A DNA stretch of 64,000 nucleotides from Paraescarpia echinospica (GCA_020002185.1 CM034539.1:27868221-27932220), one strand, 5' to 3'; positions 1 through 12,091 are shown, counted from the stretch's first letter. Numbers and translations are program-made. The notes: generated by a model from the sequence alone, not told the origin.

Positions 1-507
1 CACAGACTTGCGATATATATGTGTAGTAACTCACTGCATTTGATCAAATTTAATATATCAAGTTGTATTTGATTAATAATATTATACTTCATGTTTTTAT
101 CTTTATTGCCATTATTTATTATTATCATATACTGTTAGAAATTGTATAAATAGATTTTTAAGTAGGGGATATCCTTGCTTGCCGACTAATGTCATATTTT
201 TCAGTCAATGATGACTGTTTTATGACCAAACATTGCAACACTGATATTTATAAATATTTCATAACATTGCAATAATATCTATACAAACCATTTAGCTACA
301 GTCTTCTTTCATATCATATATTCCAAAATATATAATTAATAATATATTTTATTTTATATATAATATATTTTCCTATTATATTTGGCAATGTAATAAAGTA
401 ACCATGATTTACAACATCTAACGACAGCTTTACTGTACGTTTTGGCATGCCGGTGAATCAGCCAATGAAAATCATTAATGAAAATCGTAACATACACACA
501 TTTGTAG
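1..507. other. AT-rich intron sequence, no feature seen
   Basis: This is AT-rich DNA with no recognisable exon before 508. It is presumably the DNAH10 intron preceding the first visible exon. Confidence 0.6.
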
Positions 508-663
508 GGCAACGTTGCACTGGAGAAGAGCAAAAGAAAGAAGCCGAATGATTGGCTGCCCGACGTCGCTTGGGAAGATTTGGTTAGACTCAACGAAGTG
601 TCACCCAGTATCTTTGACAGCATTCTTGATGACATCGTCAAGGAGGAAGAACAATGGAAAAAG
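508..663 (+). CDS. DNAH10: DNAH10 exon at 508-663
   Basis: The acceptor is tttgtag just before GGC and the donor is AAG|GTAATT. It encodes 52 residues from [20 protein letters not shown] to EEEQWKK. Phase is 0 at both ends. An in-frame TAG sits within the acceptor, so the exon cannot extend left in this frame. Confidence 0.85.
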
Positions 664-3600
664 GTAATTAGACCTTTTATTTGCAGAATGTGCATGACAA
701 CATTAAGCAGATTGATTTATATGTGGATAGAGTGTGCTGTTTATTTTATCAAGTTGATGGGTGCAATACAAGTTTTAAGTCATTCATAAAAAAATGAAAA
801 TAATTAACTTATTAACATTAAAAATGCATATTTGACAAAAAACACATTCAGAGTATTTGGCGTATACGCTGATTCTATTCTGATTCATCATCAAAAGTAT
901 TCTTTCATGTAAATGAGTTTATACGGAAAATTAACACAATTGATTGATAAGATATCTACATGAATGTATGAGAATAAAAATACTATTTTCTTTTAGTGTA
1001 TCGATTTCTTTGCCCACATCCCCATTTAACAAGCCTGATATATCCTGGTGACGCATTCATGAACCATTAATGTACACAACTGCATTGCCCATTGCAGTGG
1101 TTCGACTCTGACGCACCTGAATCCAACGGTTTCCCAATGGATTATGACGAAACACTCACAGACTTCCAGCATCTGATGCTGCTGCGTTGTTTCCGCATTG
1201 ATCGCATTTACCGCGCGGTCACCGAATACGTCGCCAAGAACATGGGCGAAAAATACGTCATGCCCCCCATCATCAGCTTCGAGTCGATCTTTGAGCAGAG
1301 CACCCCACTGTCCCCGATCGTCTTTATCCTCAGTCCTGGTTCCGACCCCGCGACGGACCTCATGAAACTGGCGGAGAGGAGCGGATTTGGCAGCAACAAA
1401 CTCAAATATCTCTCCCTCGGTCAAGGCCAGGAGAAGGTAGATCATAATCTGTGTATTCATACACTGTGTGTATATATTTTTGCCATTAATCCAGTGCATA
1501 ATTGTAAAACCAGCAGCCTAGCACCTTCCTTTAGTAATGTTTAATCCTATTGGTCAATTTAAAATTATATCGTAGACACCAGCCAATGCCAGTATACGTT
1601 GCAAAACAAAATCGACGGAATCGGTTCTGTGGTACTGAACCACTTAAGGAAGCTCTGGTTTGATCACCACAGCGTCATGCACTCTTGTACGTACATATGC
1701 ACGCACGCACGCATGCACACACACAAATACGATGGTAATCTAATTGCTATCGCGATCAAAAAGATCTGACCCCTCTTGACCTGTGTCCACTCTAGCTGGC
1801 CATGAGTCTACTGGACACTGCCGTGGCGCGAGGTCAGTGGCTCATGCTACAGAACTGCCACCTTCTAGTCAAGTGGCTGCGTGAGCTCGAGAAAGAACTC
1901 GAGAAGTTGACGAAGCCTCATCCAGACTTCCGTCTCTGGCTCACAACGGACCCTACACCCAACTTCCCCATTGGAATTCTACAGCGCTCGCTCAAGGTAT
2001 GCTCCCTCACAGCTATATCATTATTTGTTATCTGAAGAGATCGAAGAGAAAAGTATGGCGATTTTCTTTGGATAAATTGTGGTTTGTATTATTGAAATGC
2101 CTTAATTCTCTCAAATTATAAATAAATTAATATTAGAGTGTTATTTTTCATGTTTTAATTTTATTTCTGAGTAGGATGTTTACCATGAGGAATTGTATAA
2201 AACAAGTCTTTGAATTATGGTGATAATATATATATAAATATTGCATGTAATGTATTGTTGGTGGAAAGAAAACATGCGTTCATGCATGCATGTGCACACA
2301 CACAAACATGTACAGATATGCACAAATGCACATACACCATGCATACACACTCACACAACACAATCATACACTCACACAAACCCACCCAACATACACACCA
2401 TACATACACAATACAATTATGTATACACAAATACATGCATGCACACTCACTCACACACCCTACACAAGCTCCCTCACCCCCACCCCTCCACATGCACCAA
2501 ACCACCCACCACATTACCAGCCACACCTCCATCATACCACACACCCTACATTCTCCACCCCTCTCCAGGTTGTCACTGAGCCTCCGAATGGCCTCAAACT
2601 CAACATGCGTAGCACGTACTTCAAGATCTCTGCCGTGGCCCTCCTCGAATGTTCCCACGAGGCTTTCTCCTCCCTCGTGTTCGTCCTCGCGTTCTTCCAC
2701 GCCGTCGTCCAGGAGCGCCGCAAGTACGGAAAGATCGGCTGGAACATCTCGTACGACTTCAACGAGTCGGACTTCCAGGTTTGCATGGACATCCTCCGTA
2801 CCTACCTCACGAAGCAGGTGGAGATGGGCGACAACAAGATACCCTGGAACAGCCTCAAGTATCTCATCGGGGAGGTGAGTCTGTGGCGCCATCTGGTGTG
2901 GAACCGTCGAAAAATCATGTGTGCTTGTGAATAAATGTTTGAATAACGAACGAATGCGATGGTGTGAATCGGAACTGTGGCTCCATCTGGGGACTGTTTT
3001 GTTAATAAAATGAGCTCATAAGGAAAATCCATGAATCTGTTATTAAATTTAAAATGTTTTCAAAATGTAAGAAGCCGCTGTTGTATCTAGTATGGGGACA
3101 GTATTTCCGTGACACACCGGCGAAAGTGTCCCGCCGGTGCATCGTGGTGTGGACAGTTTTCAGTAAACGTGGTCATTGTTAAGGAGCAAAATCAGGCTTA
3201 TGAGCTCATAAGAAATGTAGTGAAAGGTGTCATAATATTTATTATTTTAATTGTCTACTATGGTACTTAAGTGAAACTTGTATTGGCGGACACCTGTCCA
3301 TTACAACACCTGTCTACAAGGGACACATTTAATGTCCCGAATGACTAGTTTGCATTGTCACCTGTCCACAGTGCTGGTCTGGCCATAACATAAATGTATT
3401 TAATTAGTTGTAATTACTATCTTACTGTTTATTTATACATCCAATTTATATATGATTTTTGAAAATGTTATACAAGGTATTATATGTATGAGCATAATAA
3501 CAAAACTTCTCCAGCATCCATGTCCTCTGCCCACAGATATGCAACTTGTGTTTGTGTATATGTTTTAGTTTCAACTTTAAACAGTGTTTAATCAGGTCTT

Positions 3601-6600
3601 AGCAACTTCTTACATTTCAGTTATATTAGTCACAGTATTTTAAACATTATTTCATTTTAAAAAGTAATTTTAGTTAAATTATGAAATATGAAAAATTAAA
3701 TTATTTGAAACCACCAGTCCTGTTAATCTATTCATCATGCGTGGTGTGTGTTTTAACATTTTCCAATCACCAGGTGATGTACGGTGGGCGAGCAATAGAT
3801 GACTTTGACAGACGTGTTCTGCGTACATACATGAACGAATACATGGGCGACTTTATCTTCGACACCTTCCAACCCTTCCATTTCTTTGCCAGCAACGAGG
3901 TTGACTACTACATCCCTGAGAGTGGAACACGAGACAACTATGTCAGTAGGTGGAAACAATGATATATTAACACAACATGTCTTCTGATCTGTCGTTAATC
4001 TGAATTTTCCCAACACAACTACCTGGTAGTAAAAAGATGAACAACCAGCCCAGTGTATTTGACCTGCCACACCAGGTGCGTATTAGGTTGTAAAATTGTG
4101 AAATAAAGTTTTGTACCTATTTTACATTCCCCAGATCATGAGCTGTAAAATAAAAAATCCTCAGTAGTTTTTGATTTTTTTGCTAAAAGAGCAAACTTTT
4201 AAAAAGAGAAAATAAGTTTTAAAAATTTGGTTATATGGGGGAAATCAGGCAACCAAACATTTGGTATTCTACTAGTTTTTAATTATTTGTCAAGGTAAAT
4301 CAACAGGAGAAATACCCTGAAAGAACAATGTGCATGTTTATAAGCACAAATATATTATTGACATTCATACGGGTTTGTTTTGCGAACAAATGCATATTAA
4401 GCGTGTTACAGCTTCATAAAAATGTGACAACAATGTTGAAAGACAGCCAAAAGTTGAAGTGTATTTTGGCACAACCCCTTTACCGATTGTAAATCAATCC
4501 CGTGCAACTTGGTGCACATGTAAGGTCAGCTTACATGCCAAGTTATAGCTTCATAACTATTCCAGTTTAAAAACAAATTACATATAAAGTAATGCTTCCT
4601 GATTGTCATTGATAACAGACATGTCACCAGATAGGCGGGTTTTCAATAAAATGTGGTATTTTTTCATTGGCAAGCAGTTTATTTTAATACAAATTGATGG
4701 AAATATCTTTTTTTGAGATATCCCCGTGTTTTCCCGCCAACTAGGCCCTGCAATCTGTATTTGTAATGACTAAATGTCGAACAACTTTGTGTTTATGACT
4801 GGCCTACAGCCCCACGTCCATTCTGTGTTTTGGTGGCACCTGGTTGGTCAGGGATCAACCCCAGGTTACTGACAAATAGTGGCGTTGTCGAGCGTGGAAC
4901 GGCATTCGGTCGCAAAACAAGAAGACTACCACCAGCATTGGTTATTTAACATCGCGATGCAATTATGTAATCTTCATAAAACAAGATACTGGTATCAGAA
5001 TAACCAGACTATATGATATGCATTCACGGAGAGCAAATTTACACTCGCAGACATCTGCACTGGTGTGAAACTACGTTTATACCAACACCTACTAATATTC
5101 TATGAAGAAAATGTAAAGAAATCAACTGACATGATAACCGCCACTGAAACCTTAACTATACTGTATTGTATATTGACTATACTGCATTGTATATTAACTG
5201 TACTAAATTGTGTGTTAACTGTACTACATTGTGTGTCAACTGTACTACATTGTATATTAACTGTACTAGATTGTGTGTTGACCCTACTACATTGTGTGTC
5301 AACTGTACTACATTGTATATTAACTGTACTACATTGTGTGTTGACTGTATTACATCTTGTGTTGACTGTGCTATATTGTGTGTTGACTGTACTCTCTGTG
5401 CAGAGTACATTGAGTCTCTGCCTCTCATCAACACCCCGGAGGTGTTTGGTCTCCACCCGAACGCCGAGATTGGCTACTACACTCAGGCCGCTAAGGAGAT
5501 GTGGTCATACCTCATAGAGCTGCAACCACAGTCCGGTCAGTACCATATATATCCATTTAAAAGAACAAGTAAAACAATTAACATAAATATTCATAAATAA
5601 AAAAATTATATTTAATAATCACCAGTAAAATTATTAATATAAAATTACAAGTTAAATAATAGTAGTATAAATAATCATAGTAAAATACTAATATAAATAA
5701 TCACAAGTAAAACAAATTCTATTATAAATCACAAGTAAAAAGGTTAATATAACTAATATCAAGTAAATCTTCACTTTCCCATAACCCGTAAGGATCGTTG
5801 GGGTACCACTGATTACTTTTTAACCAGCTCTCTCCACGTTTCCCTGTTCTCCACAGCCCTCTGGGAGTCGGCGAACTCCAGTCCTGTCCACTCTGATGTT
5901 AATAGTACATAACACATTACAAGTAAAGAAACTGTATTAGATATTAGTATGAAAACAGATGATGTCCCCAATTTCAAACACCACTTTTCACATATTCCCT
6001 TCCTCCCGCTGATGTCATCCCTTTCCCTTCCTCCTGCAGGTGACACAGGGAGCGGGATCAGTCGGGAGGATTACCTGGACAAGGTGGTCAGTGACGTGGT
6101 CAGTAAGCTACCCCTGGAGACTGACCTGGAGAAGACCCGTAAGGCATACGGCCTCGAAATCTCTCCTACCACCATCGTACTCCTGCAGGAGTTGGAGCGC
6201 TTCAACAAACTCATCAACCGCATGCGTACTTCACTGTTGACGCTACGCAAGGTACGGCACAAACACCGTAACTTAACAGTTTCAGTGCCAAAGACCCGAT
6301 CCGCCAGTCACCGGTTTTACCAAGAAGCACCACGAAGCTTAATGCGTTTTTGCAATGTTCTCTGGTGGATATGAAACCATTACAAATTGACCAGTGAGAT
6401 TATTCATTACAAAAGGGAGGTCTATGTGCATGCATGTGTAACATTTCTCTTCTAGATGGTTTGCATCTTTGGCACCAAACTCTCCGGGATTTGATAAAAA
6501 AAACCTTACTGATCGTTTGAGGAACACGTGGACTCCAGGAACAAAAAGTAATACTAATAATTTTTCAATTTCCCATGGCTTTAGGGTTTTTACCAGTTTT

Positions 6601-9600
6601 AGACATGTTTTCTGTGATTGTTCCGAACTATGTCAACCATCCACTGATCAAGTGAGAAAATTTTATATAACTAGCGTCACGAAAAACCACTCAAATTTAC
6701 TTCATACCATGTCATGTACAGATAGTTTGGGAAACCGTCTTCTGCATCATTGTTACATTGAATTTGGAGTATCTGGCTAGAGAGGCATGTATTGAGCATA
6801 GTCCCATAATTAATGGAATAATTGATAAGTTGCTCCGGCACATAAGGAAATCCATATATTATCAGTTCAAGTATCATGATAGGATTTCTGCTACGAAACC
6901 ATATCTCATATGATGTTTGGACCCATGGATTACATAAGAAATTTTTATTCCAAAAAATTGACTACTATACCCCAAAAAGCAGCCTACAGAGAAATCCTGG
7001 GGAAATAAACTACTTTGATAACATTTCGCTTTAGAGTCCCTGACTTTGCACAAGTTACTTTTATCGTAGGGTGGGTTCAAATATGATGACATTTGGACCT
7101 GTGGGTCCAAATTTCATATGACATTAGGCCCCACGGGTCCAAAAGCTCGAAATATTATCGGGTCCATATTTCATCTGACACCTGTACATTGCAGGCTCTG
7201 GCGGGAGAGGTGGGCATGAGCAGTGAGTTGGACGATGTCGCCAAGTCTCTGTTCAATGGCAACATCCCCTTCATCTGGAGACGTCTCGCCCCAGACACAC
7301 TCAAGTCTCTTGGCAACTGGATGCTGTACTTCCTCAGACGACATAAACAGTATGAGGGATGGGTGAGTCACCTCGGGAATGTGGGGAGTAAAGTCACAGG
7401 AAAAGTCACTGAAAGAAAGTCACAGGTGTTAGTCACAAGAAAATGGTCACAGATAGTCACAGGAAATAAAGTTACATGTCATGGGAAAGGGGGGTCAAAC
7501 CTGGTCAGGGTTTCCGCCAGAAAAAATTATTTGGGTACGGAGTTAGTCAATTTTTAGACCGTGGAACTGGCAGGTGAAGAGTGCCTCAGGTGCCATGATG
7601 GGTGAGGGATCTAGAGGCCCTCCCCCCAAAAAAAATTGATTTTTAGATGTTTGGAGAAGCAATTTCCTGGTATTTGGAGTTGGAAATCCCGTCCGGCTCA
7701 TGGTGATCATTTCCATGTTTTGTAGGAGAATGAATGACAAATGTAACAGTCAGCAGGAAAATTGTAAACTTGCCTTCACATTTTAGAATAAATAGTCTGA
7801 TTCATAATGTAGTATGGTATTTTGTGTGATTTTTCTTCACCAAGAAATCTATATCTGTACCCTAGAATTATTTTTGGGTATGTATGTAATTTACCCTGCT
7901 GGCGGAAACCCTGCTGGTGTGTATGTGGGGATGGGGTCAAATGTGATGGGCACAGGGTGTCAAGTTTGATGAATATGGACAGAGTGGGTGTCGTTTTTTA
8001 TTATTTTATGCATACATAATTTGTAGATGGTCGCTTAGTAAGTGTTTCTGTGTTAGGTGATGTGGCTGGCTTTGTAGATGACTTCTCAGTGAGTGTTTTT
8101 ATGTTGTGATGTGGTTGTCTTTGAGAGGGTCCCTTAGTGGTTTTTTGTGTCAAGTGATGTGGCTGTTGTTGAAATGGTCCCTTAGCGAGTGTTTATATGT
8201 CAGGTGATGTTGTTGTCTTTGTAGTTAGTCCATTAGTGAGTGTTTCTGTGACAGGTAATGTGGTTGTCATTGATATGGTCTTTTTGTGAGTGTTTCTGTG
8301 ACAGATAATGTGGTTGTCATTGATATGGTCTTCTTGTGAGTGTTTCTGTGACAGGTAATGTGGTTGTCTTTGATATGATCCGTTTGAGAGTGTTTCTGTG
8401 ACAGATAATGTGGTTGTCTTTGATATGGTCCTTTTGTGAGTGTTTCTGTGACAGGTAATGTGGTTGTCTTTGATATGGTCCATTTGTGAGTGTTTCTGTG
8501 ACAGGTAATGTAGTTGTCTTTGATGTGGTCCTTTTTGTGAGTGTTTCTGTGACAGGTAATGTAGTTGTCTTTGATATGGTCCTTTTGTGAGTGATTCTGT
8601 GACAGGTAATGTGGTTGTCATTGATATGGTCCTTTTGTGAGTGTTTCTGTGACAGATAATGTGGTTGTCATTGATATGGTCTTCTTGTGAGTGTTTCTGT
8701 GACAAGTAATGTAGTTGTCTTTGATGTGGTCCTTTTTGTGAGTGTTTCTGTGACAGGTAACGTAGTTGTCTTTGATATGGTCCTTTTGTGAGTGATTCTG
8801 TGACAGGTAATGTAGTTGTCTTTGATATGGTTCTTTTGTGAGTGTTTCTGTGACAAGTAATATGGTTGTCATTGATATAGTTCTTTTGTGAGTGTTTCTG
8901 TGACAAGTAATATGGTTGTCATTGATATGGTTCTTTTGTGAGTGTTTCTGTTACAGGTAATGTGGTTGTCATTGATATGGTCCTTTTGTGAGTGTTTCTG
9001 TGACAAGTAATATGGTTGTCATTGATATGGTTCTTTTGTGAGTGTTTCTGTTACAGGTAATATGGTTGTCTTTGATATGGTCCCTTTGTGAGTGTTTCTG
9101 TCACAGGTAATGTGGTTGTCTTTGATATGGTCCCTTTGTGAGTTTTTCTGTGTCAAGTAATGTGGTTGTAGTTGATATGGTCCCTTTGTGAGTTTTTTGT
9201 GTCAGGCAATGTGGTTGTCTTTGGTATGGTCCCTTTGTGTTTCAGTGACAGGTGGTATGGTTTTCTTTCATATGGTCCCCTTGTGTTTCTATGACAGGTA
9301 ATGTGGTTGTCTTTGATGTGGTCCCGTTGTTTCTGTGACAGGTAATGTGGTTATCTTTGATATGGTTCCATTGTGAATGTTTCTGTGTCAGGTGATATGG
9401 TTATCATTGATATGGTCCCTTTGTGGGGATTTCTGTGTCAGGTGATTTGGATGTCTTTGATATGGTCCATTTGTGAGTGTTTCTGTGTCAAGTAATGTGG
9501 TTGTCTTTGATATGGTCCCTTTTGTGAGTGTTTCTGTGTCCTGTGAAGTGGTTGTCTTTGATATGGTCCCTTTGTGAATGTTTCTGTGACAGGTAATGTG

Positions 9601-11836
9601 GTTGTCTTTGATATGGTCCCTTTGTGTTTCTGTTACAAGTGATGTGGTTGTCTTTGATATGGTCCCTTTGTGAGTGTCTCTGTGTCAGGTGATGTGGCTA
9701 TTTTGTAGGTGGTCCCTCATTGAATGTAATGGATCTGGCTATCTTGTAGATGGTCCCTTATTGAATGTAATGGATGTGGCTATTTTGTAGATGGTCCCTT
9801 ATTGAATTTGAATCCTCTCGCTGCTGTTTTGAACCAAATTCATTCACTCTATGTTGCTCCAGTTCATTCAACTGTATGAATAAGTACCTGGCTATAGACA
9901 GTGGTGGATATTTATGTACGAATACTCTCCACACATCAATTCGAGCGTGGATGAACGCTTCTCAGAGAATTCAAGATAATTATACATTCGAACGAACAGG
10001 TCTGCCAAGGAGAAAAGTGTAAAGCACTCTGAGGACTGGATACTGCGCTGTGCAAGAACTTACCTTTACCTTTGAATGTCTCAGGTGACAGAGGGTGAGC
10101 CGCAGGTGATGTGGCTCGCAGGCCTCCACATCCCTGAGTCATACCTGACAGCCCTGGTGCAGGCGACCTGCAGGAAGAACTGCTGGCCCCTCGACAAGTC
10201 TACTCTCTACACTGCCGTCACTCTCTACCAGAACGCTGAGGATGTCACCGAACGCACTCACCACGGTCAGTGACATAACGTGTGTAAATAAATGTGCCAA
10301 GACTGTTTATTGCGAATGATGCCTCAGATTTTGCATTAATAACAGTGACAGCACGGTTAAAAATCTTCATTTAACATCGTGTTCTCACTTCTTAAAATTG
10401 ATATCTTAATTTTGTAAATGAATATACACAAATAAGAGTTTCAGAAAAGTCTGCAAGACATCACTCCTGGCAAAACTAAAGTTGTGGACATCTTGTGTAT
10501 CACTGGGCACCTCGATATAAGAATTAAAAAAAAAAAATTTGTGCCAGTAACTTTTCAAATCTACTGGCCCCCTGAGCTAACAGATACAAACCTTAATGTC
10601 AAGGTCTACATAGGTTGATGTGTACAAATGCCGCCAAGTGACCTTGTGTGCGATGCGTTTCAGGTTGTTTTGCTGATGGCCTGTACATAGAGGGTGCCGG
10701 TTGGGACCTCAAGAACAGCTGCCTCGTGCGCCAGAAGCCGAAACAACTCATTGAGGATCTCCCTGTGCTCAAGATCATTCCAATAGAGGCCCACAAACTC
10801 AAACTACAGGTCGGTAGAATCTTACAGGAAGCAGTCACCACAAACTGAATGGAACGATTTTTTTAAAATAATTGATCATAGTTATGATTGCGAAACATAA
10901 GTAATTATTTTTAAGTTTTTACCATAAAAAGAGGCCATGTACAAGACCATGTACACAGTTCAAACAGCCCATTTTCTGTACTTTTGGACCAAGTCCAAGC
11001 AAAAGAACATAAAAACCTATGTACAAAATATTTATGTTTGCCATGCTCCGTGCATCTTCTACAATTATTACAAGTTATATTTAATTTGCCAGTTAACCCA
11101 GCCGATTTAAAATGTACAATAACAAATTTAATGCACCAAAATTTGTATAATAAACTTCCCTTGAAAATATTTCCCTACCCATTTTCTGCACACAAAATTT
11201 CTCTGCTCAAATTACTGAATAAAATGTTCATAAGCAAAATGAGTTTTTTTATTTTATCCTGCTAAAATACTGTGTCAGTGTTACGCATTCAATCAACTTT
11301 CCAATACTATTGCTTAGTAAACATTTTTACATGTTATAAATGGTGATGTGTTCAGTAATAAGAATTAATTCTGGTGCTGGAAATAATCTATTGATTGATT
11401 GAAATGTATTGTAAATGCAAGTATTTGGAGCACAGTGGTGCTGTAGCTAGAATGTTGGACTCTCGACCGAGAGAACCCAGGTTCAAATCCTGTGCCACAG
11501 TTTCGAACCTTGAGCAAGTTTATTCACTCTACATTGCTCCAGTTCACTCGGCTGTATGAATGAGTACCTGGCTGTAGACAGTGGTGGATATTTGTATATG
11601 AATAGTCTTTGCACATTAGTTGCATCGTGGCTTTGTTTAGGTGTTTCCAAGTAGCACAGTGTTCACGGGATGGTTTGCTTTCTCTTCAGAACACATTCAA
11701 AACCCCGGTATATGTGACGTCACAGCGACGTAATGCGATGGGTGTTGGCCTCGTCTTCGAGGCAGATCTCCACACCATAGAGCACCACAGCCATTGGGTG
11801 CTACAGGGAGTCTGCCTCATTCTCAACACCGACTAG
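508..11836 (+). CDS. DNAH10: Axonemal inner-arm dynein heavy chain 10, C-terminal part, eleven exons
   Basis: This is the 3' end of a dynein heavy chain gene, the ATP-driven motor of the ciliary inner arm (dynein f/I1 class). Exons joined are 508-663, 1098-1436, 1796-1996, 2569-2874, 3774-3945, 5404-5535, 6040-6251, 7195-7362, 10085-10265, 10664-10809 and 11690-11836. They total 2160 nt (719 residues plus stop), and every junction keeps phase with GT-AG borders. The product covers the AAA6 region and the C-terminal dynein domain. Recognisable stretches are [49 protein letters not shown] with [38 protein letters not shown] and the ending [19 protein letters not shown]10 is preferred over other axonemal paralogs because the [10 protein letters not shown] segment and the [16 protein letters not shown]-terminus match what I remember of that member; this rests on memory, not a search. 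The motor core, stalk and stem would lie left of position 1. Introns carry CA-rich DNA, 21-bp and 50-bp tandem repeats, a MITE and SINE pieces. Confidence 0.93.
1098..1436 (+). CDS. DNAH10: DNAH10 exon at 1098-1436
   Basis: The acceptor is cccattgcag and the donor GAGAAG|GTAGAT. It has 113 codons, starting WFDSDAPES and ending LGQGQEK. It contains [28 protein letters not shown] and [20 protein letters not shown], typical of the AAA6 part of axonemal heavy chains. Confidence 0.95.
1796..1996 (+). CDS. DNAH10: DNAH10 exon at 1796-1996
   Basis: The acceptor is cactctag and the donor CTCAAG|GTATGC. It has 67 codons in phase 0, with [20 protein letters not shown] and [20 protein letters not shown]. 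The family often has a valine at the junction residue where this gene has leucine. Confidence 0.94.
2278..2568. repeat. CA-rich simple repeat in DNAH10 intron
   Basis: Degenerate (CA)n and CACACT/CATACA runs extend to the polypyrimidine tract before the exon at 2569. Long apparent frames here come only from the low complexity. Confidence 0.85.
2569..2874 (+). CDS. DNAH10: DNAH10 exon at 2569-2874
   Basis: The acceptor is cctctccag, at the end of a CA-rich intron, and the donor GGGGAG|GTGAGT. It has 102 codons from [20 protein letters not shown] to [10 protein letters not shown], including [18 protein letters not shown] and [12 protein letters not shown]. Its GC content is clearly higher than the flanks. 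Confidence 0.96.
3774..3945 (+). CDS. DNAH10: DNAH10 exon at 3774-3945
   Basis: The acceptor is atcaccag. The donor chosen is TATGTCA|GTAGGT, which leaves phase 1 and joins in frame to the next exon; the alternative TAT|GTCAGT would not. It encodes [36 protein letters not shown] and ends NYV plus one base. Confidence 0.93.
3946..5160. other. DNAH10 intron without recognised element
   Basis: AT-rich sequence with no exon, hairpin or repeat that I could identify until the 21-bp repeat begins near 5160. Confidence 0.5.
5160..5398. repeat. 21-bp tandem repeat abutting a DNAH10 acceptor
   Basis: About eleven imperfect copies of a unit built around ctgtactacattgtgtgtt. The period of seven codons gives spurious open frames on both strands. 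The array ends at the splice acceptor at 5401-5403. Confidence 0.85.
5404..5535 (+). CDS. DNAH10: DNAH10 exon at 5404-5535
   Basis: The acceptor ctctgtgcag lies directly against a 21-bp tandem repeat. The donor is CAGTCCG|GTCAGT. The exon encodes [20 protein letters not shown] and [16 protein letters not shown], entering and leaving in phase 1. Confidence 0.95.
5541..5760. repeat. AT-rich imperfect repeat
   Basis: Repeated aataatcacaagtaaaa-like words with variable spacing fill the start of the intron after the exon at 5404-5535. Confidence 0.5.
5770..5910 (-). mobile_element. LINE 3' coding fragment
   Basis: The minus strand reads [20 protein letters not shown] and, after a frame change, SVVPQRSLR. 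This tail is commonly found at the end of LINE-type polymerase frames. The fragment is 5' truncated. Confidence 0.5.
6040..6251 (+). CDS. DNAH10: DNAH10 exon at 6040-6251
   Basis: The acceptor is ctcctgcag and the donor CGCAAG|GTACGG. It encodes [20 protein letters not shown] and then [20 protein letters not shown], the conserved helix of the dynein C-terminal domain. Confidence 0.95.
6900..7180. repeat. Scattered GGACC/GGGTCC words
   Basis: Several copies of a ttggaccc(a/t)gggtccaaat-like palindromic word occur just upstream of the DNAH10 exon at 7195. They may be repeat remnants; no class assigned. Confidence 0.35.
7195..7362 (+). CDS. DNAH10: DNAH10 exon at 7195-7362
   Basis: The acceptor is acattgcag and the donor GGATGG|GTGAGT. 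It has 56 codons in phase 0: [40 protein letters not shown] and a final KQYEGW. The intron after it is 2.7 kb and holds a MITE, a 50-bp minisatellite and a SINE piece. Confidence 0.96.
7380..7485. repeat. Short imperfect repeat of gtcacaggaaa
   Basis: Five or six degenerate copies of gtcacaggaaa/gtcacaagaaa follow the DNAH10 exon at 7195-7362. Confidence 0.5.
7506..7913. mobile_element. MITE with CAGGGTTTCCGCCAG terminal inverted repeats
   Basis: CAGGGTTTCCGCCAG at 7506 is repeated inverted as CTGGCGGAAACCCTG ending at 7913, giving a 408-bp element with AT-rich interior and no transposase. CTGGT flanks it at 7501-7505 and 7915-7919, an imperfect target duplication. The CAGGG ends suggest a hAT-type non-autonomous element. 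Confidence 0.65.
8040..9770. repeat. 50-bp minisatellite in DNAH10 intron
   Basis: About 33 imperfect copies of a 50-51 bp unit containing gtttctgtgacaggtaatg, ttgtctttgatatggtcc and ttttgtgag. The core ctgtgacag|gtaatg resembles a splice acceptor fused to a donor. Divergence rises toward both ends. Confidence 0.92.
9825..9950 (+). mobile_element. SINE fragment (conserved central part)
   Basis: The core ttgctccagttcattcaactg, tgaataagtacctggctata and gacagtggtggatattt is shared with the copies at 11425, 14745 and 60405. The tRNA-like head is missing here. Confidence 0.6.
10085..10265 (+). CDS. DNAH10: DNAH10 exon at 10085-10265
   Basis: The acceptor is gaatgtctcag and the donor CACCACG|GTCAGT. 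It encodes [20 protein letters not shown] and [20 protein letters not shown], and leaves in phase 1. Confidence 0.95.
10664..10809 (+). CDS. DNAH10: DNAH10 exon at 10664-10809
   Basis: The acceptor is gcgtttcag and the donor CTACAG|GTCGGT. It encodes [20 protein letters not shown] and [14 protein letters not shown]. Confidence 0.95.
11425..11620 (+). mobile_element. tRNA-headed SINE
   Basis: The head carries an A-box-like tgctgtagctagaatgttgg and a perfect B box ggttcaaatcc. The shared core follows (ttgctccagttcactcggct, gagtacctggctgtagacag). It lies directly upstream of the DNAH10 terminal exon acceptor. Confidence 0.75.
11690..11836 (+). CDS. DNAH10: DNAH10 terminal coding exon
   Basis: The acceptor is tctcttcag. 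The exon gives 48 codons and a TAG stop at 11834-11836. It encodes [20 protein letters not shown] through [15 protein letters not shown], the standard end of axonemal dynein heavy chains. A SINE lies immediately upstream in the intron (11425-11620). Confidence 0.96.
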   Translation, partial: NTFKTPVYVTSQRRNAMGVGLVFEADLHTIEHHSHWVLQGVCLILNTD

Positions 11837-12091
11837 GCTGACACCTAGTGACAGCTGCACACATTAACAAATGTGTATTCTCGAACATCCGCCACGCGAA
11901 ATCACCCCAATTTATTTATGCAATCTACAAAAAAATCTGATGTAAATGTATTGGAAAATATGTTATTTGGATGTTTTGAGAAAATAACTCCTACAGTCTG
12001 TCTTGTTGGGCTTAGGATACCAAGGTGGATAGGTGTTTGATGTAGTATTCACTGGCGAACTGAACCACTGCATAAGTTGGTGTGAACCGTA

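Noticed and set aside
1026..1499. Minus-strand 157-codon frame
   Set aside because: Antisense shadow of a DNAH10 exon.
2210..2934. Long frames across the CA-rich region
   Set aside because: Only 2569-2874 matches dynein; the upstream part is simple repeat and the rest lies past the GTGAGT donor.
8193..9770. CRISPR-like array or repeat protein
   Set aside because: Contiguous tandem units without unique spacers in a eukaryotic intron; a minisatellite.
11440..11505. Functional tRNA gene
   Set aside because: The anticodon arm and acceptor stem do not pair; the shared SINE core follows directly.
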